A stretch of DNA of 64,000 nt, taken from assembly GCF_000423665.1 (NCBI RefSeq), contig NZ_KE384074.1, positions 62,001-126,000 on the forward strand, in the 5' to 3' direction. Positions 33,834 to 42,678 of this stretch are shown one piece after another. A program made the translations under genes and the position numbers. The notes beneath the pieces are model-generated. The model had not been told where the DNA came from. It saw nothing but the letters and a program-made list of their open reading frames with translations, and did no database searches. The number at the start of each line of letters is the position of its first letter. Position 1 is the first letter of the stretch. This DNA comes from Solirubrobacter soli DSM 22325 (GTDB taxonomy: Bacteria > Actinomycetota > Thermoleophilia > Solirubrobacterales > Solirubrobacteraceae).

Positions 33834-34574
33834 TCAGCTCCCTACGGCGCCCGCGCCCGCGCGCCGTTCGAGGTACAGGGCGAGTTCTTGCGGGTTGAGC
33901 TCGGCGACGAGCTTGATCCGGAACGCCGGGTCGGTTTGGTCGAGGACGGCCTGGACCTTGTCCTCGAGCGCTTCCTCGGTCTCGAGGTCGTCGACATGCT
34001 GCTCGCTGGCGGCGAGCTCCTGCTGGAGCGCCACGATCGCGCTCGCCTTCGCGGCGTTCTGCTCGGTCAGCGTCGCGATCTCGGCGGCCTTGGCCGCGTT
34101 CTGCTGTGTGAGCGCCGCGATCTCGATCGCCTGGGCGCCGATCGTCTGGTTCGCGTCTTCGAGCGCGGCGGACTTGGCGGCCAGTGCCGCCTCGGCCGCG
34201 TTCAGCGCGGCGGTCTTGGCGGCCAGTGCCGCCTCGGCCGCGTCGAGCGCGGCGGACTTGGCGGCGAGTGCGGTCTCCGCCGCATCCAGCGCCGCGGTCT
34301 TCTCGGCGAGCTGGGCCTCGGCCGCGGCGAGCGCCGCCGTCGCGTCGGCGAGCTGTGCCTCGAGCTCGGCGATCTGCCGGTTGGCCGCCGCCAGCGCTTG
34401 CGCCTGCTCGTCGATCGTGCACTTCTGCACGGCGTTGATCTTCTTGAGGTCCGCGAGCTGCTTCTTCAGCCGCCGGATCTCCGCCTTCAGGCGTTCGACC
34501 GTGCCCCCGTGCTCGTTGCCCCCGGAGGTGTCCAACGTCCGATCCGCGTCGTTCGCGGAGGCTGGACTGCTCAT
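33834..34574 (-). CDS. Alanine-rich coiled-coil protein
   Basis: 246 residues. A polar N-terminus is followed by a long coiled coil at residues about 25-200: RLKAEIRRLKKQLADLKKI, then 14-residue tandem repeats of the type KSAALDAAEAALAA (residues about 92-140), then TQQNAAKAAEIATLTEQNAA. The C-terminal ~45 residues (DQTDPAFRIKLVAELNPQEL) form a small separate domain. Likely an elongated dimer acting as rod or spacer. No signal peptide. The start at 34574 overlaps the protease stop by four bases. Confidence 0.75.
   Translation of the reverse strand: MSSPASANDADRTLDTSGGNEHGGTVERLKAEIRRLKKQLADLKKINAVQKCTIDEQAQALAAANRQIAELEAQLADATAALAAAEAQLAEKTAALDAAETALAAKSAALDAAEAALAAKTAALNAAEAALAAKSAALEDANQTIGAQAIEIAALTQQNAAKAAEIATLTEQNAAKASAIVALQQELAASEQHVDDLETEEALEDKVQAVLDQTDPAFRIKLVAELNPQELALYLERRAGAGAVGS
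34155..34301. repeat. 42-base tandem repeat encoding two-heptad units
   Basis: About three and a half copies of a 42-base unit encode K(S/T)AAL(D/N)AAE(T/A)ALAA in the coiled-coil gene. Copies are nearly identical at DNA level, so the rod may change length by unequal exchange. Confidence 0.75.
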
Positions 34575-35893
34575 GCGGTTGTCCTTTCGGGTGTGAGGTC
34601 GGTCTGGGCGGACATCAGGTCCAGAAGCCGCAGGGCGTCGGCGACGTTCACGCGCCCGTGGCCGCCGCGCACGGTGCGGAAGGCGGCGTCCGTGCGATCG
34701 GCGGTGGCGACCAACAGGCGCCGGAGGTCGCCCACGCCGAGACGCCGGCGACCGTGCTCGAGCGCGGCGGACTGCAGAAGAGCGGCGGCGCCGGTCACGA
34801 ACGGCGCGGCCTGCGAGGTCCCGCTCGCGAACGCGTAGCCGGCGTCCGGGAAGCTGCTGTAGATGTCCGTTCCGGGCGCGGTCAGCAGCACCTGCGGGCC
34901 GTACGTCGAGAACGCCGCGACCGCGTCCTGGGGATCGGACGCGCCGACGGCGATCACGCCCGGGAGCGAGCCGGGGTAGTACAGCTTCTCGTGGCCGTCG
35001 TTGCCCGCCGCGGCGACCATCACGACGCCGCGGCGCAGGCCGTACTCGACGACCTCCGCGTGGGGCAGCCCGCTGCCGGTGCGCGGCAGGCCGAAGCTCA
35101 TGTTGATGACGTGGGCGCCCTGGTCGATCGCCCACTTGAGCCCGGTGTTGATGTTGTCCACCAGGCCCGCGCCGACGGGCCGTCCGCCTTGGCGCATCGC
35201 CCCGAGCACCCGCACGGGGAGGAGGCGGCACCCGGGTGCGACGCCCGTCGGCATCCGCTCGCCCGCTCCGGCGATGATCCCGGAGACGTGGGTGCCGTGG
35301 CCGACGGGGTCCTCGGGGTCCGTGTCGGCGTCGAGGAAGTCCCCGAGGAAGGTTCCCGCGCCGTCGAGGATGTCGACGAAGTCGTGGCCGGGCACGACCG
35401 CCTTCGCGAGCTCGGGGTGGCGCACGTCGACGCCCGTGTCCAGCACGGCGACCGTGATCTCGGGCCGCCCCGTTCCCCAGCGGTGCGCGTCCGGGAGGCC
35501 GATGGCCTCGCGCGACCAGCTGTCGGTGCGGACGCTCTGGGCCGCGGCCGGGGCGAGGTCGGTCACGCCCACGCGACCCGCCCGCGCGTACTCGACCTCG
35601 GGCACCAGCGAGATGTCCTCCACGAGCCCGGCCGGGATCGCGCTCTGCTCGCGCAGGATCAGCCGGTAGATCCGGTCGAGCTTGGCGGTGAGCTCGTCAC
35701 TGGTCCAGCGTTCGCCCGCCGGCGCGTACTCGCGCGTGACCCACACCGGGACGCCGTGCCGGCGCAGGACCGCGTCGATCGCCGGGGTCAGAGACGCCTG
35801 AGCGCCGCCCTTGTCGGCGATGCTCTCCTGCCACGAGGCGACGTCCGGCGCCTGGGCTCCGTCGCGCAGCCGGATGATGACGTGCGGCTTCAC
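34571..35893 (-). CDS. Subtilisin-like (S8) serine protease without signal peptide
   Basis: 440 residues from a GTG three bases after the upstream stop. Complete S8 active site: Asp152 (AVLDTGVDVRHPE), His199 (VGHGTHVSGIIAG), oxyanion Asn298 (AAAGNDG) and Ser360 (FASGTSQAAPFVTGAAALL). The first ~125 residues are a distinctive pro-like region (KPHVIIRLRDGAQAPDV; LDRIYRLILREQSAIPAGLV) and there is no signal peptide, so the enzyme is probably made and active in the cytoplasm or within a particle. In this operon it could mature the tagged proteins or structural subunits (inference). Confidence 0.9.
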   Translation of the reverse strand: MKPHVIIRLRDGAQAPDVASWQESIADKGGAQASLTPAIDAVLRRHGVPVWVTREYAPAGERWTSDELTAKLDRIYRLILREQSAIPAGLVEDISLVPEVEYARAGRVGVTDLAPAAAQSVRTDSWSREAIGLPDAHRWGTGRPEITVAVLDTGVDVRHPELAKAVVPGHDFVDILDGAGTFLGDFLDADTDPEDPVGHGTHVSGIIAGAGERMPTGVAPGCRLLPVRVLGAMRQGGRPVGAGLVDNINTGLKWAIDQGAHVINMSFGLPRTGSGLPHAEVVEYGLRRGVVMVAAAGNDGHEKLYYPGSLPGVIAVGASDPQDAVAAFSTYGPQVLLTAPGTDIYSSFPDAGYAFASGTSQAAPFVTGAAALLQSAALEHGRRRLGVGDLRRLLVATADRTDAAFRTVRGGHGRVNVADALRLLDLMSAQTDLTPERTTA

Positions 35894-35896
35894 CGC

Positions 35897-36781
35897 TCAG
35901 GGCCGGTCCTTGCCGGGGTTGGCGGCGACCCACGCGCTGCGGAGCGCGTTCGTCGTCGCCTGCATCGTGGCCAGGGTCACGCCGGCGGTCCCGTTGACGG
36001 GCGAGCGCATCGTGAAGGTGAATGCCGAGAACTGGGGCGCGAACACCAACGGCGAGAGCCACGGCAGGCTCACGAAGGCGTCGTACGGCATGCCCGCCGG
36101 CCATCCGAAGCCGTCGAAGTTGCGACGGAGCAGCTTGAGCCCCGTGATGCCGCCCGAGTACCAGTCGTTCTCGATCTTGGCCAGCACGGCCTTGGTCTCG
36201 GCGAGCGAACGTCCGCCGAGCTCTGTGGTGAGCATGCTGCCGATCTCGGCGTCGAGCGCGGCGTCGAGCGGCCCACCCGCCAGCAGCGCGCGCTTGCCGG
36301 CCTCGATCCCGCAGATGTTGGACACGATGTCCTCGGGCGAGAACGCCGAGTAGTCGGGCCACGTGGCCAGCTCGTGCGCCCAGGACTCGACGTAGGTGAT
36401 GGCCGCGGCCAGTGCGAGCCGCGCGGCGCGATCCGCCGGCGGGGTCGTGATCGTCGCGCGGCCCTCGTAGAGCTCGAGCGTGCTCGCTCCCGACGCGAGC
36501 TCGCGGTCGATGTAGACGACCATGTCGGCCGTGTCGCGCAGGTGCCCGAGGTCGATCAGGCCGGACGTCGACGTGTAGACGAAGCCGTTGACCCCGGACG
36601 CGCCGTAGTGATGTCCCGCGAGTTTGGCCGGATCGACTGCTCCCGCCAGGCCCGGGATGTGCCATTGGCCGAGCGCGCAGCACGGTCGTCGCCCCGGGAG
36701 GGGAGCCGACGTCGCGACCGCGATCGCCGGGAAGTGCGCGCGATGGACCTTACGGTCCAGTTCCAGATAGCGATTGCCCAC
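35897..36781 (-). CDS. DUF4056 family protein with N-terminal NRYLELD tag
   Basis: 294 residues, first gene of the operon. After the head MGNRYLELDRKVHR it has RRPCCALGQWHIPGLAG, GHHYGASGVNGFVYTSTSG and GLIDLGHLRDTADMVVYIDR, the conserved Cys-Cys, His and Asp pattern of DUF4056, a family of unknown function that may bind metal (HLRD and HHYG histidines). No signal peptide. The GTG start has no clear ribosome site. The first 14 residues align with those of the amidase and lysozyme at the far end of the operon. Confidence 0.8.
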   Translation of the reverse strand: MGNRYLELDRKVHRAHFPAIAVATSAPLPGRRPCCALGQWHIPGLAGAVDPAKLAGHHYGASGVNGFVYTSTSGLIDLGHLRDTADMVVYIDRELASGASTLELYEGRATITTPPADRAARLALAAAITYVESWAHELATWPDYSAFSPEDIVSNICGIEAGKRALLAGGPLDAALDAEIGSMLTTELGGRSLAETKAVLAKIENDWYSGGITGLKLLRRNFDGFGWPAGMPYDAFVSLPWLSPLVFAPQFSAFTFTMRSPVNGTAGVTLATMQATTNALRSAWVAANPGKDRP

Positions 36782-36847
36782 TGGTTGAGTGAGCGATCGC
36801 GCGACGCGGGAAATACATCAATTTCTCACGCCGGCCCCAGCCGGGGT

Positions 36848-37036
36848 TCAGGCCACGTCGTACCCGGCCAGGTCGAGGCAGACCACGCAGAACGGCCACG
36901 GCGGGTTCCACGGCCAGCCGGTGACGTCCTTGCCGCAGAGGGCGGTGTCGGGGTCGTCCTCCGGGACGATGTGGCAGATCTTCTCGCCGTCGTGGGTCGG
37001 GCCGTAGACCTTCTCTTTTTGCGGAGCGGTCGCCAT
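36848..37036 (-). CDS. Small zinc-ribbon-like protein
   Basis: 62 residues with one His/Cys pattern, EKICHIVPEDDPDTALCGKD then WPFCVVCLDLAGYDVA, i.e. C-H, C, then CxxC, resembling the short DUF3039-type zinc proteins of actinobacteria. Soluble. It lies 21 bases after the peroxidase stop and 66 bases before the DUF4056 gene, all on the minus strand, so it could be co-transcribed with either or be independent. Function unknown. Confidence 0.6.
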   Translation of the reverse strand: MATAPQKEKVYGPTHDGEKICHIVPEDDPDTALCGKDVTGWPWNPPWPFCVVCLDLAGYDVA

Positions 37037-37057
37037 GGGCACAGGTTGTAGCTCACT

Positions 37058-39292
37058 TCACGGCGTGGTTGTGGACAAGGTGAAGAGGACTGTCTTGGAA
37101 TAGGCGCCGGTCCGGAGCGCCTCGGTGGCGCCGATGTGCTGCGTGAACGACATCGTCACGGCGTCGTTGGACGTCGGGGCGGTCCAGGCTGCGCGCGAGA
37201 AGCCCACGACGAGCGGTGAAACCAGTGCGGCGGACCCGTTGGTGAGGTGGCCGGGATCGCCGGCGCCGAGGGTGGCGTCGCCGGCGGTCGAGGTGACCGT
37301 GGCCGTGGTGGTCGCGACGTAGTCGCGTGCCACGCCGGGGGTGAACGGGCCGAACGTCGCCGGCGCGCCCAGCGCGAGCGACAGCACGGGCGGGACGCTC
37401 GCCGAGGCGGTGCCGCCCTGCTCGAGGTGCACAGGGGCGTCCGCGAGCTTGAAGACGTCGGCGCGGGTCGCGATCCCGGTGTTGTCGGCGATGATCTGGC
37501 CGAGCGTCCGGTGGGCCGTGACGCCGTACTCGCGCTCGATCGCGGCGAGCTCGGGGTCGGCGAGGTAGAAGAAGCGGTCACCGTCGCGGAGCGCCTCGAA
37601 CTGGCGCTTCCAGATCGCCAGCTGCAGCTCACCGAACTCGGCGTGAGGCAGGTGGCGCTCGGAGAGCATGCCGGTGAACGCGTCGACTTGGTCCACGGAC
37701 CCGAAGATCGCCTTCAATCGCGCGGCGAGCGTGGTGCGGCGGGTGCCCGAGACCGCGTTCGCCTCGTCACCGAGCGGGAGCGGGTCGCCGTGGATGTCGC
37801 GCAGCTCGGTGAACTCCAGCGAGGCCGGATCGTCGATCCCGAGGCCTTGCGGGAACGCGTCCGTCGCCTCGCCGGTGATCGCGGTGAACGAGGCCTTCGG
37901 GGCGAGACCGTAGGCGCGGCGCAGGTCGTCGTAGCGCGGGATGCCGTGGTCGCGACCGCGCTCGACGTCGATCGCGCCGAGGTCGACGACGCCGTTGAAG
38001 CAGTCCGGCAACGGCGGCCCGTCGAGGCAGGCGCCGGGCGAGAACGGGACCTGGAAGAGCACGCTGCGCAGCTGGTTGTCGATCATCTCGTCGTTGCGGT
38101 ACTCGGACTCGTTGCCGGCGGCGGCGAGCACGGGGCCGATGCCGACGCGCGCGAGCAGGTCCGGGTTGGCGAACGTCAGGTTCAGCGGGATGGCGAGCTC
38201 GACGCCGTCCTCGTCCTGCTCGACCTCGACGCCCTCGTCCTCGAAGGCGTCGAGCTCGTCCGCGCTGTACGTCCCGGCGGGGACGGACGGCTCGATCTCG
38301 CCGTGGACCATGCTGTGGGCGCGGTAGCCGGTCGTCGCGAACTCGTTGGTCAGCGTGGCGTCGACGGTCGGGTCGTAGCCGCGGTACGGGGCGAGCTTGA
38401 CGCCGAGCGCCGGGAGGAACTCCTCGTAGGTGATGACCTGCTGCTCGGCGCCGACGACCCGGCGCGCGATGTCGAACTTGCGCTGCTCCGACAGGGACGC
38501 GGGGAGCGCGTCGACGATCCGGTTGTGCTCGCGCGCGAACAGCGTGTGGGTGGCGGCGAGCGCCATGTTCTCGTTGGCGCGCACGTCGCCGGCGACCATC
38601 GCCTTGGCGGGCGTGCCCGCGAGCCGTCCCTGGAGCGCCATCGTGGGTGCGGCGGCGGTGTCGCCGCGGCTCGAGCGGCGCGGGAGGAGGCCGCCGGGAT
38701 CGAGCAGGAGGTGCGCGCCGTTGTCCCGGAGATCCCCGTTGACCGGACCCTCGCGCAACCACTCCAGCCGCTCCGGCGTTCCGCCGTAGACCGTCCAGCC
38801 GTCGATATAGCTCGAGACCGTGTTGACCTGCTCGCGCGGGACGCCCGTCGTCCCGGTCGCGGGCGCGGCCGGCGTGCGGGTGAAGTCGATCGCGCCGAAG
38901 TCGTTGCGGAACGTCTCGAGCGGATCGTGCGCGTCGAAGGCGATCGGCGCCGCCTCTCCCCCGGTCTCCTCGCGCAGGCCGAAGGTGTGGTCCATGAACT
39001 GGCCCCAGACGAAGCCCCACTGGGTCACGCCGTTCTCGGAGAACAGGTTCTGGTGCGTGTCGTTGAAGACGCGGTTGCTGAGGGCGCGCGACGGCGGGCC
39101 CGCGAGCGGCTTCGCGATCCCATCGGCGTAGACCGCGGGCGTGACCCGCGCGTACGGGCGCCCGACCTGTCCCCAGGACGGGTGCGCGAGGTTGTTCGAG
39201 CTGCCGTCGAGCGATCGCTCCTCGGCACGACTTGGACCAGCGGACAGCACCAGCACGGCGGCCGCAGCCGCCCCGACCACAGCCGCGCGCAT
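37058..39292 (-). CDS. Secreted animal-type haem peroxidase with shared C-terminal module
   Basis: 744 residues. Signal peptide (MRAAVVGAAAAAVLVLSAG, cleavage after SRA), then a peroxidase domain of the animal/cyclooxygenase superfamily at about 40-620: distal His in WGQFMDHTFGL, catalytic Arg region TGYRAHSMVHGEI with the likely proximal His, and IDVERGRDHGIPRYDDLR. Enzymes of this family oxidise halides or organic substrates with hydrogen peroxide. The last ~112 residues are the C-terminal module common to four secreted proteins here, ending KTVLFTLSTTTP. GAGGAGAGGGG precedes the ATG. Confidence 0.9.
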   Translation of the reverse strand: MRAAVVGAAAAAVLVLSAGPSRAEERSLDGSSNNLAHPSWGQVGRPYARVTPAVYADGIAKPLAGPPSRALSNRVFNDTHQNLFSENGVTQWGFVWGQFMDHTFGLREETGGEAAPIAFDAHDPLETFRNDFGAIDFTRTPAAPATGTTGVPREQVNTVSSYIDGWTVYGGTPERLEWLREGPVNGDLRDNGAHLLLDPGGLLPRRSSRGDTAAAPTMALQGRLAGTPAKAMVAGDVRANENMALAATHTLFAREHNRIVDALPASLSEQRKFDIARRVVGAEQQVITYEEFLPALGVKLAPYRGYDPTVDATLTNEFATTGYRAHSMVHGEIEPSVPAGTYSADELDAFEDEGVEVEQDEDGVELAIPLNLTFANPDLLARVGIGPVLAAAGNESEYRNDEMIDNQLRSVLFQVPFSPGACLDGPPLPDCFNGVVDLGAIDVERGRDHGIPRYDDLRRAYGLAPKASFTAITGEATDAFPQGLGIDDPASLEFTELRDIHGDPLPLGDEANAVSGTRRTTLAARLKAIFGSVDQVDAFTGMLSERHLPHAEFGELQLAIWKRQFEALRDGDRFFYLADPELAAIEREYGVTAHRTLGQIIADNTGIATRADVFKLADAPVHLEQGGTASASVPPVLSLALGAPATFGPFTPGVARDYVATTTATVTSTAGDATLGAGDPGHLTNGSAALVSPLVVGFSRAAWTAPTSNDAVTMSFTQHIGATEALRTGAYSKTVLFTLSTTTP

Positions 39293-39370
39293 GGCGCAAC
39301 CCCTCTCCTCAGACCGGAACCGGACCCCCGGTCGCGATTCTTACAGAAATGTGAAGGGCTTTTGGAGGGT

Positions 39371-40903
39371 CTACATGCGAAAGATTCCGTAAGAAACGTC
39401 GTCGAGGGGCGCGCCGGCGCAGGCGCTCAGGGCGAGGCCGAGGACGTCGCGGGTGTCGCGCGGGTCGATCACGCCGTCGTCCCAGAGGCGGGCGGTGGCG
39501 TAGTACGGGTGGCCCTGGCGCTCGTACTGGTCGCGCAGCGACGCTCCGACCTCGGGCTGGCCGACCGTCTCCATCACGGTCGCCGCCTGGACGCCACCCA
39601 TGACGGAGATGCGGGCGTTCGGCCACATGAACAGGAAGCGCGGCGAGTACGCGCGGCCGCACATGCCGTAGTTGCCGGCGCCGAACGAGCCGCCGACGAT
39701 CACGGTCAGCTTCGGCACGCGGGCGCAGGCGACCGCGGTGACCAGCTTCGCGCCGTGCTTGGCGATGCCGCCCGCCTCGTACTCGCGCCCGACCATGAAC
39801 CCGCTGATGTTCTGCAGGAAGACGAGCGGGATCTTCCGCCGGTCGCAGAGCTCGATGAAGTGCGCGCCCTTGAGCGCCGACTCGCTGAAGAGGATGCCGT
39901 TGTTGGCCAGGATTCCCACCGGGTGGCCGTGCAGGCGGGCGAAGCCGCAGACGAGCGTCGTGCCGTAGAGCGCCTTGAACTCGTGGAAGTGCGAGCCGTC
40001 GACGAGCCGCTCGATCAGCGCGTGCGGGTCGTAGGGCTTGCGCACGTCGGCGGGGACGACGCCGAAGATCGAGTCCGGGTCGTGCACGGGCGGCTCGACC
40101 GCGGTGCGCTCCCAAGCCCGCGGGTCCTTCGGGAGCGTGGCGACGATGTTGCGGACGATCTCGAGCGCGTGCTCGTCGTCGTCGGCGAGGTGGTCGGTGA
40201 CGCCGGAGGTGCGCGAGTGCAGGTCGCCGCCGCCGAGGTCCTCCGCTGAGACCTCCTCGCCGGTCGCGGCCTTCACCAGCGGCGGGCCGCCGAGGAAGAT
40301 CGTGCCCTGCTCGCGGACGATCACGCACTCGTCGCTCATCGCGGGCACGTAGGCACCTCCGGCCGTGCACGAGCCCATCACGGACGCGATCTGCGGGATG
40401 CCCCGCTGCGACATCGTCGCCTGGTTGAAGAAGATCCGGCCGAAGTGCTCGCGGTCGGGGAAGACCTCGTCCTGCAGCGGCAGGAACGCGCCGCCGGAGT
40501 CGACGAGATAGATGCACGGCAGGCGGTTCTGGAGCGCCACCTCCTGCGCGCGCAGGTGCTTCTTGACCGTCATCGGGTAGTAGGTCCCGCCCTTGACGGT
40601 CGCGTCGTTGGCGACGATCACGCACTCGCGGCCGCTCACCCGCCCGACGCCGGTGATCATGCCCGCGCCCGGCGCGTCGCCGTCATACATGCCGTGCGCG
40701 GCCAGCGGCGAGAGCTCGAGGAACGGCGCGCCCTTGTCGAGCAGCCGGTCGACCCGCTCGCGCGGGAGCAGCTTGCCGCGCGACGTGTGCCGCGCACGGG
40801 CCTTCTCCCCGCCGCCCAGGCGGACCTGCTCGAGCTGCGCGTTGAGGTCGGCGACGAGCGCCTCGTGGTCGGCGGTGTTCGCCCTGAACTCATCCGTCGT
40901 CAT
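39371..40903 (-). CDS. mccB: Methylcrotonyl-CoA carboxylase-type carboxyltransferase (beta) subunit
   Basis: 510 residues. Carboxyltransferase of a biotin-dependent acyl-CoA carboxylase: [98 protein letters not shown] and [19 protein letters not shown]. The closest match by eye is 3-methylcrotonyl-CoA carboxylase (leucine degradation), though a geranyl-CoA or related substrate cannot be excluded. The ATG at 40903 overlaps the alpha-subunit stop by four bases, so subunits are made in balance. Last gene of the operon. Confidence 0.9.
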   Translation of the reverse strand: MTTDEFRANTADHEALVADLNAQLEQVRLGGGEKARARHTSRGKLLPRERVDRLLDKGAPFLELSPLAAHGMYDGDAPGAGMITGVGRVSGRECVIVANDATVKGGTYYPMTVKKHLRAQEVALQNRLPCIYLVDSGGAFLPLQDEVFPDREHFGRIFFNQATMSQRGIPQIASVMGSCTAGGAYVPAMSDECVIVREQGTIFLGGPPLVKAATGEEVSAEDLGGGDLHSRTSGVTDHLADDDEHALEIVRNIVATLPKDPRAWERTAVEPPVHDPDSIFGVVPADVRKPYDPHALIERLVDGSHFHEFKALYGTTLVCGFARLHGHPVGILANNGILFSESALKGAHFIELCDRRKIPLVFLQNISGFMVGREYEAGGIAKHGAKLVTAVACARVPKLTVIVGGSFGAGNYGMCGRAYSPRFLFMWPNARISVMGGVQAATVMETVGQPEVGASLRDQYERQGHPYYATARLWDDGVIDPRDTRDVLGLALSACAGAPLDDVSYGIFRM

Positions 40904-42678
40904 GCGACCCTCGCAACCGTCTCGTCGCGCGCGACCTTGTCCCCGACGGCCACGGTGAGCTCGGTCACCGTGCCGTCGACGGGCGCGGCCAGCGCCAGCT
41001 CCATCTTCATCGACTCCAGCACCACCACGGTCTGCCCGGCCTCGACCTCGTCGCCGACCTTCACGGGCACCAGCAACACGCTCCCGGGCATCGGCGCCCG
41101 CAGCTCCCCATCCCCATGCGCGTGATGCGCCTCCTCGACCGTCGCCTCGGTCACGTGCCAAGCCCAGCCCTGATAACCCACCCACCCACCCACGAACCTA
41201 AAGGGGCCTGACCCCTTTATGTTCGTGAGCGCCAGGTCCATCGGTTCGCCGCCGTCAACCGAGAGCTTCCAGAACGACGGGGCGCGGAGGCCGCCGAGGC
41301 GCCAGCCGTCGCGGCGGGCGAACGGGTCGTCGCTCTCGGGGGTGCCGAGGGCGTGGGACGCGTAGGCGCGGGCGACCTGCTCGTCGGTGAGCGGCGGGGT
41401 GACCGGGTCCATGCGGCCGATCAGGCCCGTGTCCATCTCGCCCGCGCGGACGTCGTCGCGGCCGATCAGCGTGCGCAGGAAGCCGACGTTGGTCGTGAGG
41501 CCGAGGATCGCGGTGTCGGCCAGCGCGCGATCGAGGCGCGCGAGCGCGGTGGCGCGGTCCGGGCCGTGGGCGATGACCTTGGCGATCATCGAGTCGTAGT
41601 CGGTGCCGACGACGCTGCCGGTCTCGACCGCCGCGTCCACCCGGACATCGCGGGGGTAGGAAGCCAGCAGCACCGGGCCGGCGGAGGGGAAGAACTGCGC
41701 GTCCTCGGCGTTGATGCGGGCCTCGATCGCGTGGCCGCGCAGGGCGACGTCGGCAGCGAGCGGCTCACCCGCGGCGACCCGCAGCTGCAGCTCGACGAGG
41801 TCGAGACCGGTGACCAGCTCGGTGACCGGGTGCTCGACCTGCAGCCGCGCGTTCATCTCCAGGAAGAAGTGGACCGACGGGTCGTCGGCGTCGGCGATGA
41901 ACTCCACCGTGCCCGCCCCGTGGTAGCCGGCGGCCGAAGCCAGCGCGACCGCCTCCTCCCCCAGCCGGGCCCGCAGCTCATCCGACACGACCGGCGACGG
42001 CGACTCCTCGAGCACCTTCTGGTGGCGACGCTGCAGCGAGCACTCGCGCTCGCCCAGCGACAGCACCGTGCCGTGGGTGTCGCCGATCACCTGCACCTCG
42101 ATGTGCCGCGCGCGCGGCAGGAAGCGCTCGATGAACACGCGGTCGTCGCCGAACCCGGCGGCGGCCTCACGCTGGGCGGCCGCGATCGCCTCGTCCAGGC
42201 CCGCGGGCGAGTCGACGACCCGCATCCCGCGCCCGCCGCCGCCCGCCGCGGCCTTGACCAGCAGCGGGTACGCGTCGGAGACCCGCGCCTCCTCGACGCT
42301 CAACGACTCGACGACCGGCACACCCGCCGCAGCGGCGGCGGCCTTGGCGCGCACCTTGTCGCCCATCAGCTCGATCGCCTCCGGCGGCGGCCCTACGAAG
42401 ACGATCCCCGCGTCGGCGCACGCGGCCGCGAACGCCGCGTTCTCGCTCAGGAAGCCGTAGCCCGGGTGCAGCGCGTCGCAGCCGCGCGCGGCCTCGACGA
42501 CCTCCTCGATCGAGAGGTAGGAGCCGATGCGGATGGCCTCGTCGGCCTCGCGCACGTGCGGCGCGCCCGCGTCCGCGTCGGTGTAGACCGCGACCGAGCG
42601 GATGCCGAGCGAATGCAGCGTCCGGATGACGCGCCGCGCGATCTCGCCGCGGTTGGCGACGAGGACGGACGAGAACAT
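40900..42678 (-). CDS. mccA: Acyl-CoA carboxylase alpha subunit (biotin carboxylase + biotin carrier)
   Basis: 592 residues. Biotin carboxylase domain at 1-445 ([51 protein letters not shown]-grasp loop; [20 protein letters not shown]), a linker region, and a biotinyl domain with the acceptor Lys in [17 protein letters not shown]. It carboxylates biotin for transfer by the beta subunit. It is shorter than typical alpha subunits (about 650-670), mainly between the carboxylase and carrier. A palindrome at 41191-41227 lies in frame in that linker, using ATA, TCA and AGG codons that are rare in the neighbourhood. Confidence 0.9.
   Translation of the reverse strand: MFSSVLVANRGEIARRVIRTLHSLGIRSVAVYTDADAGAPHVREADEAIRIGSYLSIEEVVEAARGCDALHPGYGFLSENAAFAAACADAGIVFVGPPPEAIELMGDKVRAKAAAAAAGVPVVESLSVEEARVSDAYPLLVKAAAGGGGRGMRVVDSPAGLDEAIAAAQREAAAGFGDDRVFIERFLPRARHIEVQVIGDTHGTVLSLGERECSLQRRHQKVLEESPSPVVSDELRARLGEEAVALASAAGYHGAGTVEFIADADDPSVHFFLEMNARLQVEHPVTELVTGLDLVELQLRVAAGEPLAADVALRGHAIEARINAEDAQFFPSAGPVLLASYPRDVRVDAAVETGSVVGTDYDSMIAKVIAHGPDRATALARLDRALADTAILGLTTNVGFLRTLIGRDDVRAGEMDTGLIGRMDPVTPPLTDEQVARAYASHALGTPESDDPFARRDGWRLGGLRAPSFWKLSVDGGEPMDLALTNIKGSGPFRFVGGWVGYQGWAWHVTEATVEEAHHAHGDGELRAPMPGSVLLVPVKVGDEVEAGQTVVVLESMKMELALAAPVDGTVTELTVAVGDKVARDETVARVA
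41191..41227. repeat. REP-like palindrome inside the carboxylase gene
   Basis: cacgaac (41191-41197) pairs with gttcgtg (41221-41227) and taaagggg (41199-41206) with cccctttat's cccctta arm (41212-41219), with one mismatch and a 5-base loop. The core aaaggggcctgacccctttresembles widespread REP elements of the type GGGGTCAGGCCCC. It encodes [12 protein letters not shown] in the alpha-subunit linker. Confidence 0.7.

Noticed and set aside
32034-34596. Long plus-strand frame opposite the helical and coiled-coil genes
   Set aside because: Shadow frame; the minus-strand genes are linked by start-stop overlaps and have sensible composition.
24843-36781. Contractile injection system or prophage tail cluster
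   Set aside because: Lysozyme, amidase and many unknown genes prompted this, but no sheath, tube, baseplate, LysM spike, AAA+ ATPase, terminase or capsid protein could be recognised. Kept as an unclassified system.
37247-40249. 1000-residue plus-strand open frame
   Set aside because: Antisense to the peroxidase and carboxyltransferase genes; no recognisable domain.
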